Of a stretch of DNA of 64,000 nt, positions 20,628-35,035 are shown in pieces. This stretch comes from Balamuthia mandrillaris (Eukaryota > Discosea > Longamoebia > Balamuthiidae): positions 1 to 64,000 of the forward strand of contig JAVKOQ010000279.1 of NCBI GenBank assembly GCA_031835245.1. The letters run 5' to 3'. The notes beneath the pieces are model-generated. The model did no database searches. It was not told the origin of the DNA and saw only the letters and a program-made list of their open reading frames with translations. Numbering within the stretch: position 1 is the stretch's first letter; every line of letters starts with the position of its first letter. Both the position numbers and the translations under genes were made by a program.

Positions 20628-21687
20628 GCTCTCTCATTCGATTGTTTGTTGTTTTGAGACTGTTAATCAAAGATAAACAAACAAAAATAGTGTTGCTTAG
20701 TTTCGCTGTGGGTGGTTTGTTAGGAGATGTGTTCTTGCATCTGATCCCACACGCTCTCTCTCCTCACACCGAAGTTGACTTTGCTCACGATCATCATCAC
20801 TCTCACTCCCACTCCCACTCTCATTCCCACTCTCATTCTCATCATCACCACCACCATGATGAGCACAAAGTCGGCGAAGCCTCCTTGTTGGGACATGACA
20901 CAACAATTGGATTACTCATTTTATTGGGCTTCGTCCTTTTCTTCATCATCGAAAAGTACACTCGCAGTCTTCATGGTGGCCATTCTCACTCCCACTCTCA
21001 CTCTCAAGCTTCTGCGCATAAACACGACAAACCGAAGAAGCAAGATGGAAAGAAAAAGACAGAAAGAAAAGAAGAAACTCAAATTAAAGTTGGGGGATAC
21101 CTCAATTTGATCGCGGATGCTGCTCACAACTTTACTGATGGTTTGGCCATTGCCTCGTCCTTCATGGCTAGCCCCACTTTGGGCTTCACCACTTTCTTCG
21201 CTGTGCTCATTCATGAGATCCCTCATGAGGTTGGCGACTTTGCCATTCTCCTTCAAAGCGGCTTCTCTCGCTCTCGTGCTATGCTCTTGCAATTTACCAC
21301 TGCTATTGGTGCTCTCCTTGGCTGTCTGATTGGTTTGTTCTTTTTCTTCTCCTCCTGTTTTTCTTGTTTACAATCATTTCTGCTTTCTTTGTTTTGTTCC
21401 TTTTTCTATTCCTTTGCAACTAACACGCAAAACAAACAGGTTTGATGGCAGAAGGATGGGGCGATACAAGTGGTATCATCCTGCCAATCACAGCAGGTGG
21501 CTTCATCTACGTTGCGGCGGTGGGGGTTTTACCTGAACTCCTGGAGGACAGTGGCTTCTGGCAGTCGTTCAAAGAGGTTGTGGCGTTTTTGTTGGGAGTT
21601 GCTTTGATGGTGGGAGTGGCCTACCTGGAGCATCTCGATATCACTCCTGTCGTCAGCGCTTTGCTTCCTTCTCATCTTCTTGGTTAG
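19897..21687 (+). CDS. ZIP-family zinc transporter (SLC39A7/ZIP7-like)
   Basis: Exons 19897–20357, 20476–20585, 20691–21332, 21440–21687 (486 aa). A signal-like hydrophobic stretch (MIVLLGATLLHLICFAEA) is followed by a long His-Glu/His-Asp repeat region encoded at 20041–20282, then by a second His cluster (20790–20860) and a third (20984–21010), all expected to bind zinc. The LIV-1 metal site is intact: helix IV AHNFTDGLAIASSF and helix V HEIPHEVGDFAILL. This subfamily releases zinc from ER or Golgi stores into the cytosol. The neighbouring divergent PQ-loop transporter is also an endomembrane solute carrier. The start could alternatively be the Met 17 codons downstream. Confidence 0.92.
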
Positions 21688-21979
21688 TATCCTTTTTTTT
21701 AAAAAAAACGCTAAACAGGGTTTGCCAATGCAAAAGCGTTATTATTAGAGGCCTGTTGTGAAGAGTCTATCAATGACTTCATGGAGAGTTGAAGCGTCTA
21801 TTGGTTGCCGTCGATGTTGTTGTTGCTCAAGGGGAAGGGCAGCAGATTGTTGTTGTTGCATCTCTGGAGAGATGGTTTGTTGTTGCGGCAGGACAGAAGA
21901 GCTATATTGTTGTTGTGGTGGCATACCTGTGGTGATTGGAGTTCCGATGGCTCCACTAGGATAGAGGGAAGAGCAGTGG
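21688..21979. other. 3' region between ZIP gene and Clu paralogue B
   Basis: About 290 nt between convergent stops. On the minus strand a Gln/Asn-rich frame (TTG repeats on plus) continues to 21745 and ends in an amphipathic-looking tail (STLHEVIDRLF), so Clu paralogue B may have an alternative, spliced C-terminus here. Confidence 0.4.
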
Positions 21980-24900
21980 TCATGGTCGGGTTGTTGTTGC
22001 GGTGAGGTAGGCAGCATAGGCTCCGCCGATAAAAAGAGAAGGGGAGGAACTGTCATAGTGTGGTGGTGGAGGCGAAGCGATGGTTTGTTGTTGTGGTAGA
22101 ACAGAAGGGCTGAATTGTTGCATGCTCAACACGGGATGATAACGGGGCAAAAAAACATCTGAGGGCACATATGGCACAGCAGGAGAGGTGAACCGTTGTT
22201 GTGGTGTGAATTCTCCATTGGCTTGCTGCTGTGGCAAAGGCACACTACAAACTTTTTCGATGGGGGCAAAGGGCGGATTGCACATTCCGCCATCCCCGCC
22301 GTACGGTGGTGGCATCCGGTTGACTCGAAAGTTGTTGCTTTCCCCTGCAGTCCACAAAATGAAGAAGTTGGATTTCAACTCAGAGAGCATGCACTGAAGA
22401 CGGTCTTCTTGAATGGTGTTGAGAGCGTGTAGCAATTTCGCGTGGCAAAGTTCTGCGTCTGCTTCTGCTTTTTCTTCTTGCTTTTGTGGTTTTTCTTCGC
22501 TCGGAATTGGTGACAGAGTAAAAGAGGTGCACGAAGAAGCAGATGTGAATGAAGAAAAAGAAGTAGAATAAGGAACAGAATAGGCTGCTGATGATGAGGA
22601 ATCTTTCCGTGGTTTTTGCAAAGCTCGTAGATCAGAGTACAAAGAGTAGGCGCCATTCTCAATACCATCAAACTGCACAATTGTAAAGTCATTTTCTTCA
22701 TCTTCTTGCTCTTCTTCTTCTTCTTCTTCTTCTTCTTTTTCATGTTCTTCTGCATCTTCTCTGTCGTTAATGATGCAATGGTCATTGCGGGCAAGTTCAA
22801 CGTTTGCCACAGCATTCACAGTTCCGTCTGCCTTTGGTTCTGCTTCTTCTTCTTCCTCTTCTTCCTCTTCATCATCAACCTTGACTTCCGTCGTGGGAAG
22901 GGGAACAAACTGAGTTTCGCACATTTCGCATCTTTGCATGCCAGTAACGTTGATGAAAGTACACGCTTGGCACGTCCAATCTTCAACAGGAAAAGAAGAG
23001 GCATAGCAAGCATGATTTGTTACTTCTCTCCCGGTCGGCACCTGATAGCCCTCCATTCGAAGTCTCCATTGCCTCTCTTCTTCTGCTTCTTCTGCAACCG
23101 AAGATGACAATGAAACTTTGTTATGTCGCCTCTCTTGTACTATCTCCCTTCGACTTCTACGTAGATAAGACAATGTCGAAAAAGGAGGATCAGCAGAAGA
23201 GGAAGAAGAAGCAGAAGAAGGAGAGGATTTCAAGAATTGAAGGATGAAGTCCAGAAGATGAAAAGCTATCTCCAACATTCCAATTCCTTTGCGAGGAGGT
23301 TGTCTCACCCGCGTTTGAGCTATCTCTTCCTTCATGAGGGCCACTCGATTGAACCAACATTTCGCCTCCAGTTCGAGTTTGTGCAGCAGCTTTGGGCTCT
23401 GCAGAATGGCTTCTTCGTAGAGTTTGGTTGCTGCTCGGAAGAAGTGTTGAGGAGTGAACTTGGATGAATGCAACTTTGAGAAATGATCCGCATTGTTATC
23501 TTCGTTCTCAGCGAAAGCGTTTTCTTGTTTTTCGTACTTTCCGTTGCTTACGTAGAAATCATGGATGATCTTACATCCGCCCCAAAGGCTCAACGCGTTC
23601 GCGAGATGGAACTTTGCTCTCGCCAAGATGCCAGCAGGAAGATCATTGAAGCCTTTGGCCTGATACCAAGGAAAAAGTTTGATGGCTTCCTCTAGGCTTT
23701 TCACCGCTGCACTCAGCTGGCGTTGGTGCTTGCTGTTTCCAAAGTCTTCTTTCTCCAGTTCCAACAACACTCTGCCGTGATAGTACAGAACTTGAAATGA
23801 CTGAGTGTTGGAGCTCATGGCGGACTCGAACCTCAGTTTGGCGCAGTCCAAAAGACGGATGCTGCTCAGCAGATGAAGTTCTCTCCACTTTTGCTCTTCC
23901 GAGAAGGAAGTTGGAAACGCGGCGGAAGCCGCTGAAGAAGAGGAAGAAGAAGCTTGGTCGATGGAGAGAAAGAAGGATTTGCTGCTGTGTTGGGCCGCTT
24001 GTTTGAAGAGAGCTTTCCCTTCTGCCACATCCACCACCGTTTGATATTTCACTGACAAAACGAATCAGCTAAAGTAAGAACGACATACAGCGCAGAGGAG
24101 AAGTAGAAAGGCAAGGGGTGTACCTCGAGCTCCAACTTCTTTGAGATCCGGTTCAAGGAACAGGAAATGAGTGGGTGCAGCTGAAACGCTAACCCATGCT
24201 TGTGAACTCAGACGAATGCCTGTCTGTAATACATTGTGAATGGAAGGTCTATAGTAAGCAAGATAAGGGCGTTACTGCGATATAACTACCATTTCACACA
24301 AGCGTTGAAGCAACAGCAAAGGAATGTTCTTATACTCAAAGATTGTGTTGAAAAGATATCCTCTGTAGGTCCTCTCTTCTTCAAAGAGCGCCTCTGGCCC
24401 GAACTTCTGCAGAATGCCATTCTTGATATCGTTTTCCCAGAACTGCATGCCCTCTTCATTGGTATCAAATCCCACAAAAACACAGTTACAGAGTCAATGG
24501 TACAGGATGAAAGAACAACTATTGCACGAAAGAAAGGCATGAAAACGAAACGAAACAAAAAGAATCTAGTACCTGAAGCCGATTCTCCACAAAACAAAAG
24601 GTTGAGCAGCTTCAACACTTCGACGCGGATCGAGCCGCGAGAGGGCTGTCGCAAAAGCCGCCTGAAGATGCACTTCACCACTCTGACCACCATTTCCACC
24701 AGCAACAACGTGTTCATGGCGGAGGACATTCCTTTTTCCAGCCTGCTTTCATAGTAGCTTTTCATGATTTGGCAATACAGGGATGGAGGATAGGACGCAG
24801 CCTCCGCCAGTGGAGAACGCAATCCACAAGTGGGAGAAGTCGAAGAAGAAGCACATGAGGAAGCAGAGGAGGAAAGAAAACAAAGAAAGCAGTGGCGAAT

Positions 24901-26854
24901 GCGGCCGATGTGACGAACGTTGATGCCCTGTTTGTGCATCTCCACTATCAAGGCTTTCAAACTGTTCTGATCGATTGTTTCGGTCAGGATGTTTCGCAAC
25001 GTCAAATGAGACTCATCCTTCATCTCTGGCTTTTTGTTGAGGAGTTCGCTGAGGTTGTCCTGAACCAAAGTGATGAAGTGTTTGGCGTAACTCTTGGAGT
25101 AAATCTTTCTTGCGAAGGACGGAATGATGTTGGTAGTAAGCCCTTTGGTAGCTTCTTGGATGTGCTGCTCGTATTTGGCAGCACTCATGTCATACCGTAC
25201 AAAACCAGATAACGCATCTGAACACAAAGCAACTGGGTTCCATCGCACTAGCTCTGTGAAGTTGTTGTTTTGGTGTGTAAGCATATGGTTTGATGTTTGT
25301 GTTGGCTGGTCTTACCTGGTCGTAACAGCTTGTAGAAAATGGAGCGCTTATCGTACTCTTCTTCTCTGTTGAATAAAAAGGTCCAAAAGTAACCTTGTTA
25401 ACATTTTACAGCATTGAAGGCAAGAGAAGAACGTACTGGTCTTGTTCAGGGAGGCCCTCTGGTGGGAAAACGCGACCATAGTCTATGACATAACGTTTTC
25501 CATCTTTTCCAATATGGCCTTCAATCTACGTTGGGCCATATCCATTAAAGAAAACAACCCAAGAGAGAGGGAGAAAGAGTACAAGAAAAAGAAACAGAAG
25601 AAAACATAAGAGAAGGATACATCCGCGCAAACAGCAATCTCATACATTCCAACTTTATGTGGCTTTAAGTTCAGCCGGTTGGTTACTGTTTGCATCGCAA
25701 TGGCCATTTTAGCATCGTCATTGTGAATCGTTTTGCCACCATCGCCCGTGCCGTACACAATGGTGTCCGACGTTATCGGCAGCTGCGCTATTGCCACAAG
25801 GCGAAACCCCAAGTAATCTGTGTTTACACCTATCAGTACAGTAAACAGCGAAAGATGCAAGTGAAGAGCTACCAATGAGGACCATAAGGGGAATGCTTAG
25901 TTGGTTAACACCGGCTTCCATGAACGCCACTGAACCTTTGAGCTCGTGTCCGCCAGACTTCATCGCTTTTTCATCATCGGGAGAGTCTTGACCATACATC
26001 CACTTGGGTTCATCGAGGTCAGTCCGCAACAGATCAACTGCATACTTGAACCATATGCCGTTACTAAGAAACTTTTCGCCTCCCGCCACTCCGCTCTAAA
26101 GGTAACGTACTGATGAGAAAGAAAGCGAAAAAGAGGAAGAAAGAAGGGATATTATCATAGAATAGAGAAGCGAAAGCAGAAAAGCAAAGAAGCAGAATGC
26201 AGAGAACAAAAGAAAAGAAAAGACATAGACAAGCAGAGAAGCGAAGTGGAGGATAGAGAAAAAACAGGAGGAGCATGACAAAAAAACAAACTGAAAAGAG
26301 GTAGGAGAGAAATGAAGAAGAGAAGAGAAGTACTAAACTATGAAAGGCTGGATGGTCTTCTTCTCATTGGGCAAATGTCTCTCGTTGATGATAATCCGGC
26401 CCAATGCCTCTGTTTCAAACCCAACAAATGAGAAGGCATGAAAAACGAAGGCATGAAAACAAACTAAAAAAATCAAACCAGCAGTGTGCACGAAGTCCTG
26501 AGCGTGTCGGTAAAGCAGCTGTAACTTCTCCAAGGAATTGGGCCTCTCCAATAGACCCAAAAACTTGCCGTTCCAGTCGTGAATGCCGTCCTCCTCACCC
26601 GGTGCATGAGGAAAAGAAGAAGAAGAAGAAGAAAAGAACCCAAGCTCTTCGCTACTGCTCAAAGAGGAGGAGGAGGCAGAAACGGGGTATACAAATGTAT
26701 CTTTCACCTCGGAGAGGGTTCTATTTTGTGCCACCAGTTTTTGTTGTTGGTTGAGTCTCTGTCGAAAGCTGGACCCTTTCTTTGTCGCGTTCTGTTGTTT
26801 GCCCCCAGGGGGAGGAAGGAGTCCAGCTGCCGCTTGTGGTTGTTCCTCGTTCAT
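21980..26854 (-). CDS. Clu-domain protein (paralogue B)
   Basis: Ten minus-strand exons: 26854–26479, 26409–26339, 26095–25873, 25817–25621, 25525–25437, 25365–25316, 25253–24573, 24453–24290, 24223–24124, 24051–21980 (1340 aa). It is collinear with paralogue A: five internal exons have identical lengths (71, 197, 50, 164, 100 nt) and all phases agree. The Clu signatures are the same (GGEKFLSNGIWFKYAVD, PLMVLIDYLGFRLVA, SIFYKLLRPELV). It lacks one intron that A has (13403–13456). It keeps only one RanBP2-type finger (WTCQACTFINV…CEMC); the region matching A's first finger has lost the cysteines. The TPR-like region is retained; the C-terminus is Gln-rich. Inferred role as for Clu proteins, mRNA binding linked to mitochondria. 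The stop at 21980 is the simplest choice. Confidence 0.85.
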
Positions 26855-27199
26855 ATTTCTTCTGCCAATTGCTGTTGTTTCTCTGCCTTGTTGCTATAGG
26901 GTTTTGTTGTATTCAATGTGGCTGAAGCGCTCTGTGTGCTGGTTTCCTCCTTGTTGCTACGTCGCGCTTCGTGCCTGCAGAGAACAAGAGAAGGACTGTT
27001 CGCCAAAGGGAAAAAAAAAACAAAGGAGAAATCCTCTTTGTATCCCTGTGCCTGGGTTGCCCTTGTGGTGCATTTAATGATTGGGCTTATATTAATTGAT
27101 TTAAATTGCCCAATCGGATATCAATCATTATGGCACGATAACCAATAGGAAATCAAAGTACGCCCAGGTCGTCATGATTGTTGGAAGACAGAAAGGAAG
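26855..27199. promoter_or_regulatory. Divergent promoter of Clu paralogue B and the DUF2585-like gene
   Basis: 345 nt between start codons. Two CCAAT-type elements lie at 27110–27125 (CCAATCGGATATCAAT) and 27142–27157 (CCAATAGGAAATCAAA), 90 and 58 nt from the plus-strand start. An inverted half (ATTGGGC) is at about 27079. Confidence 0.5.
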
Positions 27200-28259
27200 A
27201 TGAGCGCTTATGGAGCAGCAAGAGAAAGACGAAGAGGCGGAGGAGGGGAAGCAGCGAAGGCGGCCAAGCCAAAGCGGCCAAGCTCAAGCGGCGGATCCCC
27301 AGCATCGCCCCCGCCGTCTGATTATGTGCCGATGAGCAAAGAAGATGCTCCCTCCTTTGCCGAGGTGGGTCTCCGCCTGCACCTTCAGTTTTGTCTGATG
27401 TGCCTCACGCTGGTGGTTGCTCTTCACTGGGTTCAAAAAACGTTTGCTCTGCCTCTCCTCTTCTCTTCGCCTTTTCTGTGTTTGGCTGACTTGAGAGGGC
27501 GTACGTGCAGGCTTGGGTGGGACCCTTTGGCCATTCCTTTTGTGAACGGGGAGTTGGTGTCGATAGACTCGTGGTCCTTCATTCATGTGGCCACGTTTGC
27601 GTGTTTGGGTTTTCTTTTTCCGTGCAGGCACCTTCCTCCTTCGCCTTCTTTGTCTTCTTGCCTCTCCACCGCTGTCCTTTGCTCTCTGCTCTCTGCTCTC
27701 TGCTCTCTGCTCTCTGCTCTCTGCTCTCTGCTCTCTGCTCTCTGCTCTCTGCTCTCTGCTCTCTGCTCTGCTCTCTGCTCTCTGCTCTCTGCTCTCTGCT
27801 CTCTGCTCTCTGCTCTCTGCTCTCTGCTCTCTCCTCTCTGCTCTCTGCTCTCTGCTCTCTCCTCTCTCTCTCTGCTCTCTGCTCTCTGCTCTCTGCTCTC
27901 TCCTCTCTCCTCTCTGCTCTCTCCTGTCTAATGGACCAACGGCAGGCCTTTTTGGTTTCTTTTTTATGGGATTTTGTGGGAAGTATTGGAGCATTTTCTC
28001 GCTGAGGATGGCGTCTTTTGGCATCTCCACTTGTTCTCCGATGAACAGGTGCTAAACTTCTCAACATTTCTTTCTCTTTTCTGGTGGAGCTCACGTTGGC
28101 AGTCCATATAACCAACAGGTAACGTTCAGCCAGTTCTGGTCAGAGCACATGGTCAACACGTTGTGGGACATATGGTTCAACATCCTGGGCTATCGCATAG
28201 GCGAAATGTTGCTGGTTCATTGGCGCAACTCCCGCGCTGCTGCCTCTAGTTCGAGATGA
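27200..28259 (+). CDS. Small polytopic membrane protein resembling DUF2585
   Basis: Proposed exons 27200–27621, 27946–28048, 28119–28259 (221 aa). After a basic, Pro-rich N-terminus there is a hydrophobic helix, then GELVSIDSWSFIHVATF, FLFPPFWFLFYGILWEVLEHF and HMVNTLWDIWFNILGYRIGE. The spaced pattern W-S-x2-H, then W-E-x2-E, then N-x3-D-x3-N-x2-G is what I recall for the bacterial DUF2585/VanZ-like membrane families, of unknown function. The middle exon was placed in the one frame that keeps the WE motif; its acceptor at 27945 and the donor GTGCAG at 27622 fit phase. A possible extra intron (27365–27518) was rejected because it destroys the frame. Function unknown; family assignment from memory only. 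Confidence 0.6.
27678..27928 (+). repeat. (CTCTCTG)n heptanucleotide array in intron
   Basis: Roughly 35 imperfect units of CTCTGCT phase, with a few CTCTCCT variants, in the intron 27622–27945. It is open on both strands as Leu/Ser/Cys or Glu/Gln/Arg repeats, not credible as protein. Confidence 0.9.
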
Positions 28260-28556
28260 CTCTTCTCGCTTCTCTCTCTTCTCTGTTCTCTCTCTCTCTC
28301 TCTCCTTTGGTAACCGTTATCCCTCTTCTTCATCTCTTGTCTCCTCTCTCTCTCCTCTCTCTCTGTCTTCTCTCTCTTCTCTCTGTCTCTTCTCTCTTCT
28401 CTCCTCTCCTCTCTTCTGTTATTGCTGTCGACAATATTTGTGTCGCCAAAAAATAAAAATAAAGGACATGAGAGAGGACGATTTTTCCGCGCTAAATAAA
28501 GAGGGAATAGATAACGGAGAGTGAACGGCTCATAAGAAAAGCAAAACAAAAAAAAA
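28260..28556. other. Intergenic region upstream of the OGFr-like gene
   Basis: CT-rich first half, then TGTCGACA at 28426–28433, 124–131 nt upstream of the next start codon, and AATAAA-type hexamers near 28453. Confidence 0.5.
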
Positions 28557-31120
<2,564 letters not shown>

Positions 31121-31586
31121 ACCCAAGCATCTTTCCAACCACCGCTTCTTTTATTCTCTCTGCTTCTTTCTCTCTTCCATTTATCTTTCTTCATCTTCTT
31201 ACCGAAAGGCCTTTTGTCCTTTTCTTTGAAGTTGATCGTGCAGCGCTACGACCCCTTGAGTAACGCATTACCTGCATATTGACCATACTATAGCAATGAA
31301 CGCCACGCGCATTGTTGTGTTTGCCAAAGAAAGAACCTCCAAAAAAAGATAGGAGATGACGAAAAGGAAGAAGGCGGAAAGAAAGGGATCTTATCCCCAA
31401 CCTGCGGGTTCCCTTTATGAACCAACAAATCAAGGAAAAACCCACCTTTTTTTGGGGATGGCCGCCCAGCCTATGGTAGGTTAAAGTCTTGGGGTTGGAT
31501 GCCTACTGCCCCCCCATGAATGCATAAACGTGGGAGTACGAGCAGCAGCCGCAGCAACAACAACATAAGTCGCTGAGCAAAAAAGG
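31121..31586. other. Intergenic region upstream of the CAP59-like gene
   Basis: No gene recognised. An 84-codon minus-strand frame (31191–31445) shows no family features. No recurrent upstream element seen. Confidence 0.4.
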
Positions 31587-33161
31587 ATGTGGATCCGACC
31601 CTGCAGGAAGCACGTCCAGCTCTTGTTCTTTGCGGCTGGTCTTCTCTCTTTCGCCCTATGGGTGGTGCTCCTGGTTTCAGTGGCCAACAACAACAACAAC
31701 AATAACAACAGCAACAACCATGATAATGTTGCCTTTCAACCCCTTCCTATTCGGCCTCCTGGTTCAGTTCCTTCCTCCCCACAACACAGCCGCAACCGCA
31801 GAAGGGCCGCTGATGCGACCGAAGAAGGAGGAGGAGGCCCTCAAAGCTTGATCGCTCCGACCCCTCTACAAGAAGTCATCTCTCAGGCTCCACACCAACC
31901 GAAAGAGAGCCGCAAGCACGTTTCCAAGGAGCAGTACCAGAAGCTGGTGGTGGAGTGGCAGCAGCTATTGAGCCAGCCAGACAGCGATGGCAAGCGACAC
32001 CCTCCCTCACAATGCAGAACCAAACTCGACCCTCGGCGAGCTCAACGGCACTTGAACCTTTCTCGTTCTCCTGTCGAGGGTACCAACAGAACTCTCCCTG
32101 ATATCTATGTGGCGCTGAACCTGAAGGACTCGGCTCACCTCATCCCCTCGATGGTGATGCAGCTCACCTCGTTCGTGCGCATGCTCGGCCCGGAGCGGTT
32201 CTTTGTCAGCATCTACGAAAGCGGCTCCAATGACCAGACGGTAGAGCTGCTGCGTAAGTGGGGCGAGCTCCTGCGAAAGCTGGGCATCGCCCACTTCTTT
32301 GCCCATGGCAACAACGTTTCTCGCAAACATGGAGAGCATCGCATCAACTTCTTGGCCATGGTGAGGAACTTGGCGTTGGCGCCGCTTCGCAGCCATCAGC
32401 ACTCGCCAGCCAACCATCGCTATGACCGCATCATCTTCAGCAACGACGTGGTGTTTTGCGCTTCTGACGTGTTGGAGATGCTGCATCAGAGCTACCTGCA
32501 AAAGGCGGATATGACGTGTGCTATAGACTATAACTTCGATACCGTGCCTGGCTTCTACGACACCTGGGTCGGTCGGGACATCAACGGAGATGGCTTTCAG
32601 CGAGAACCAGTAAACGGCTTCGTGCAACACGCCGAGAGCAACCTCTTGCTGCAAAAGGGCTTGCCCTTCCAGGTGAGCTGCTGTTGGAACGGGTTGGTTG
32701 TGTTGCGCGCAGAGCCGTTCTATCAACCTCACCCTGCATCGACGGCCAAGGGCGGAGAGCTACAGTTCCGTAGGGAGCGTTCAGAGGAGATCTTTCCTCC
32801 TGACCCTCGATATTACTACATTCAACATTACTACGAGGGCATGCAGGCCTACTCCCAATGCTCCGCCTCCGAGGTGAATGTGCTCTGCAAGGACATGATC
32901 TACCTGGGCTACTCCCGCTTCATGGTCGTCCCTTTTGCTAAAGTGGCCTACACCAGGACCAATCATGACATTCTCAGGACCGAGCTCTACCGGCTGAGTG
33001 TTCCCTTTGCTCCGTTGGAAGACAAGGAGATAGCTTTTGTGCCGCCGCCAAAGACGATGTTTTGTGATCCTATGAACGGCAACACTGTACATATCCCGGA
33101 CGCCCCGCGTGGAAGGGTGTTTTTGCCACAGCAGAAAGACGCATTGAACGCAATCCCCTAA
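31587..33161 (+). CDS. CAP59/CMT1-type glycosyltransferase (type II membrane protein)
   Basis: An intronless 524-aa frame. A short basic N-terminus and one hydrophobic segment (LLFFAAGLLSFALWVVLLVS, about residues 12–34) indicate a Golgi type II protein, followed by an Asn/Pro-rich stem. The catalytic region matches the cryptococcal CAP59/CMT1 alpha-1,3-mannosyltransferase family: DIYVALNLKDSAHLIPSM, FFVSIYESGSNDQTVELL, FLAMVRNLALAPL, YDRIIFSNDVVFCASDVLEM, AIDYNFDTVPGFYDTWVGRD, and QVSCCWNGLVVL. The family adds mannose to capsule or cell-wall glycans in fungi; in an amoeba a cyst-wall or surface-glycan role is plausible but inferred. The lack of introns in an intron-rich neighbourhood is notable. 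Confidence 0.85.
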   Translation: MWIRPCRKHVQLLFFAAGLLSFALWVVLLVSVANNNNNNNNSNNHDNVAFQPLPIRPPGSVPSSPQHSRNRRRAADATEEGGGGPQSLIAPTPLQEVISQAPHQPKESRKHVSKEQYQKLVVEWQQLLSQPDSDGKRHPPSQCRTKLDPRRAQRHLNLSRSPVEGTNRTLPDIYVALNLKDSAHLIPSMVMQLTSFVRMLGPERFFVSIYESGSNDQTVELLRKWGELLRKLGIAHFFAHGNNVSRKHGEHRINFLAMVRNLALAPLRSHQHSPANHRYDRIIFSNDVVFCASDVLEMLHQSYLQKADMTCAIDYNFDTVPGFYDTWVGRDINGDGFQREPVNGFVQHAESNLLLQKGLPFQVSCCWNGLVVLRAEPFYQPHPASTAKGGELQFRRERSEEIFPPDPRYYYIQHYYEGMQAYSQCSASEVNVLCKDMIYLGYSRFMVVPFAKVAYTRTNHDILRTELYRLSVPFAPLEDKEIAFVPPPKTMFCDPMNGNTVHIPDAPRGRVFLPQQKDALNAIP

Positions 33162-34680
<1,519 letters not shown>

Positions 34681-34997
34681 ATGGCTACCCCTGAACAAAT
34701 GGCAACTGAAAACCGCAAAGTTGGAAGCGAACCCACATCCTCCACCACAAAGAAAGGCGACGACGAGGCCAAGAGGAGAAGATCTTCCGTCTCAGCTGGC
34801 ACAGCATCTAAACGCACAACGGGCACCACCATTAAAGGAGCTTCCGCAGCACGTCCGCCAGCCAAGAAGAAGAGCTTCAAGAACCTGAAGAGCTCCGCTC
34901 TTGCCGCTGGCTTGTGGTTGGTGCAGTACTTACGAGGCATTAAAACGGTCAAAGATGCCATCTTTGTGGTTGTCATTGGTAATGCACTCTTCTTCTT

Positions 34998-35035
<38 letters not shown>

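Noticed and set aside
27365-27518. Intron with good GTGGGT donor and GTGCAG acceptor in the DUF2585-like gene
   Set aside because: Removing it shifts the following exon out of the frame that carries the conserved IDSWSFIH motif; leaving it in adds a plausible membrane helix.
31191-31445. 84-codon minus-strand frame
   Set aside because: No family resemblance, no splice or promoter context, ordinary length for chance.
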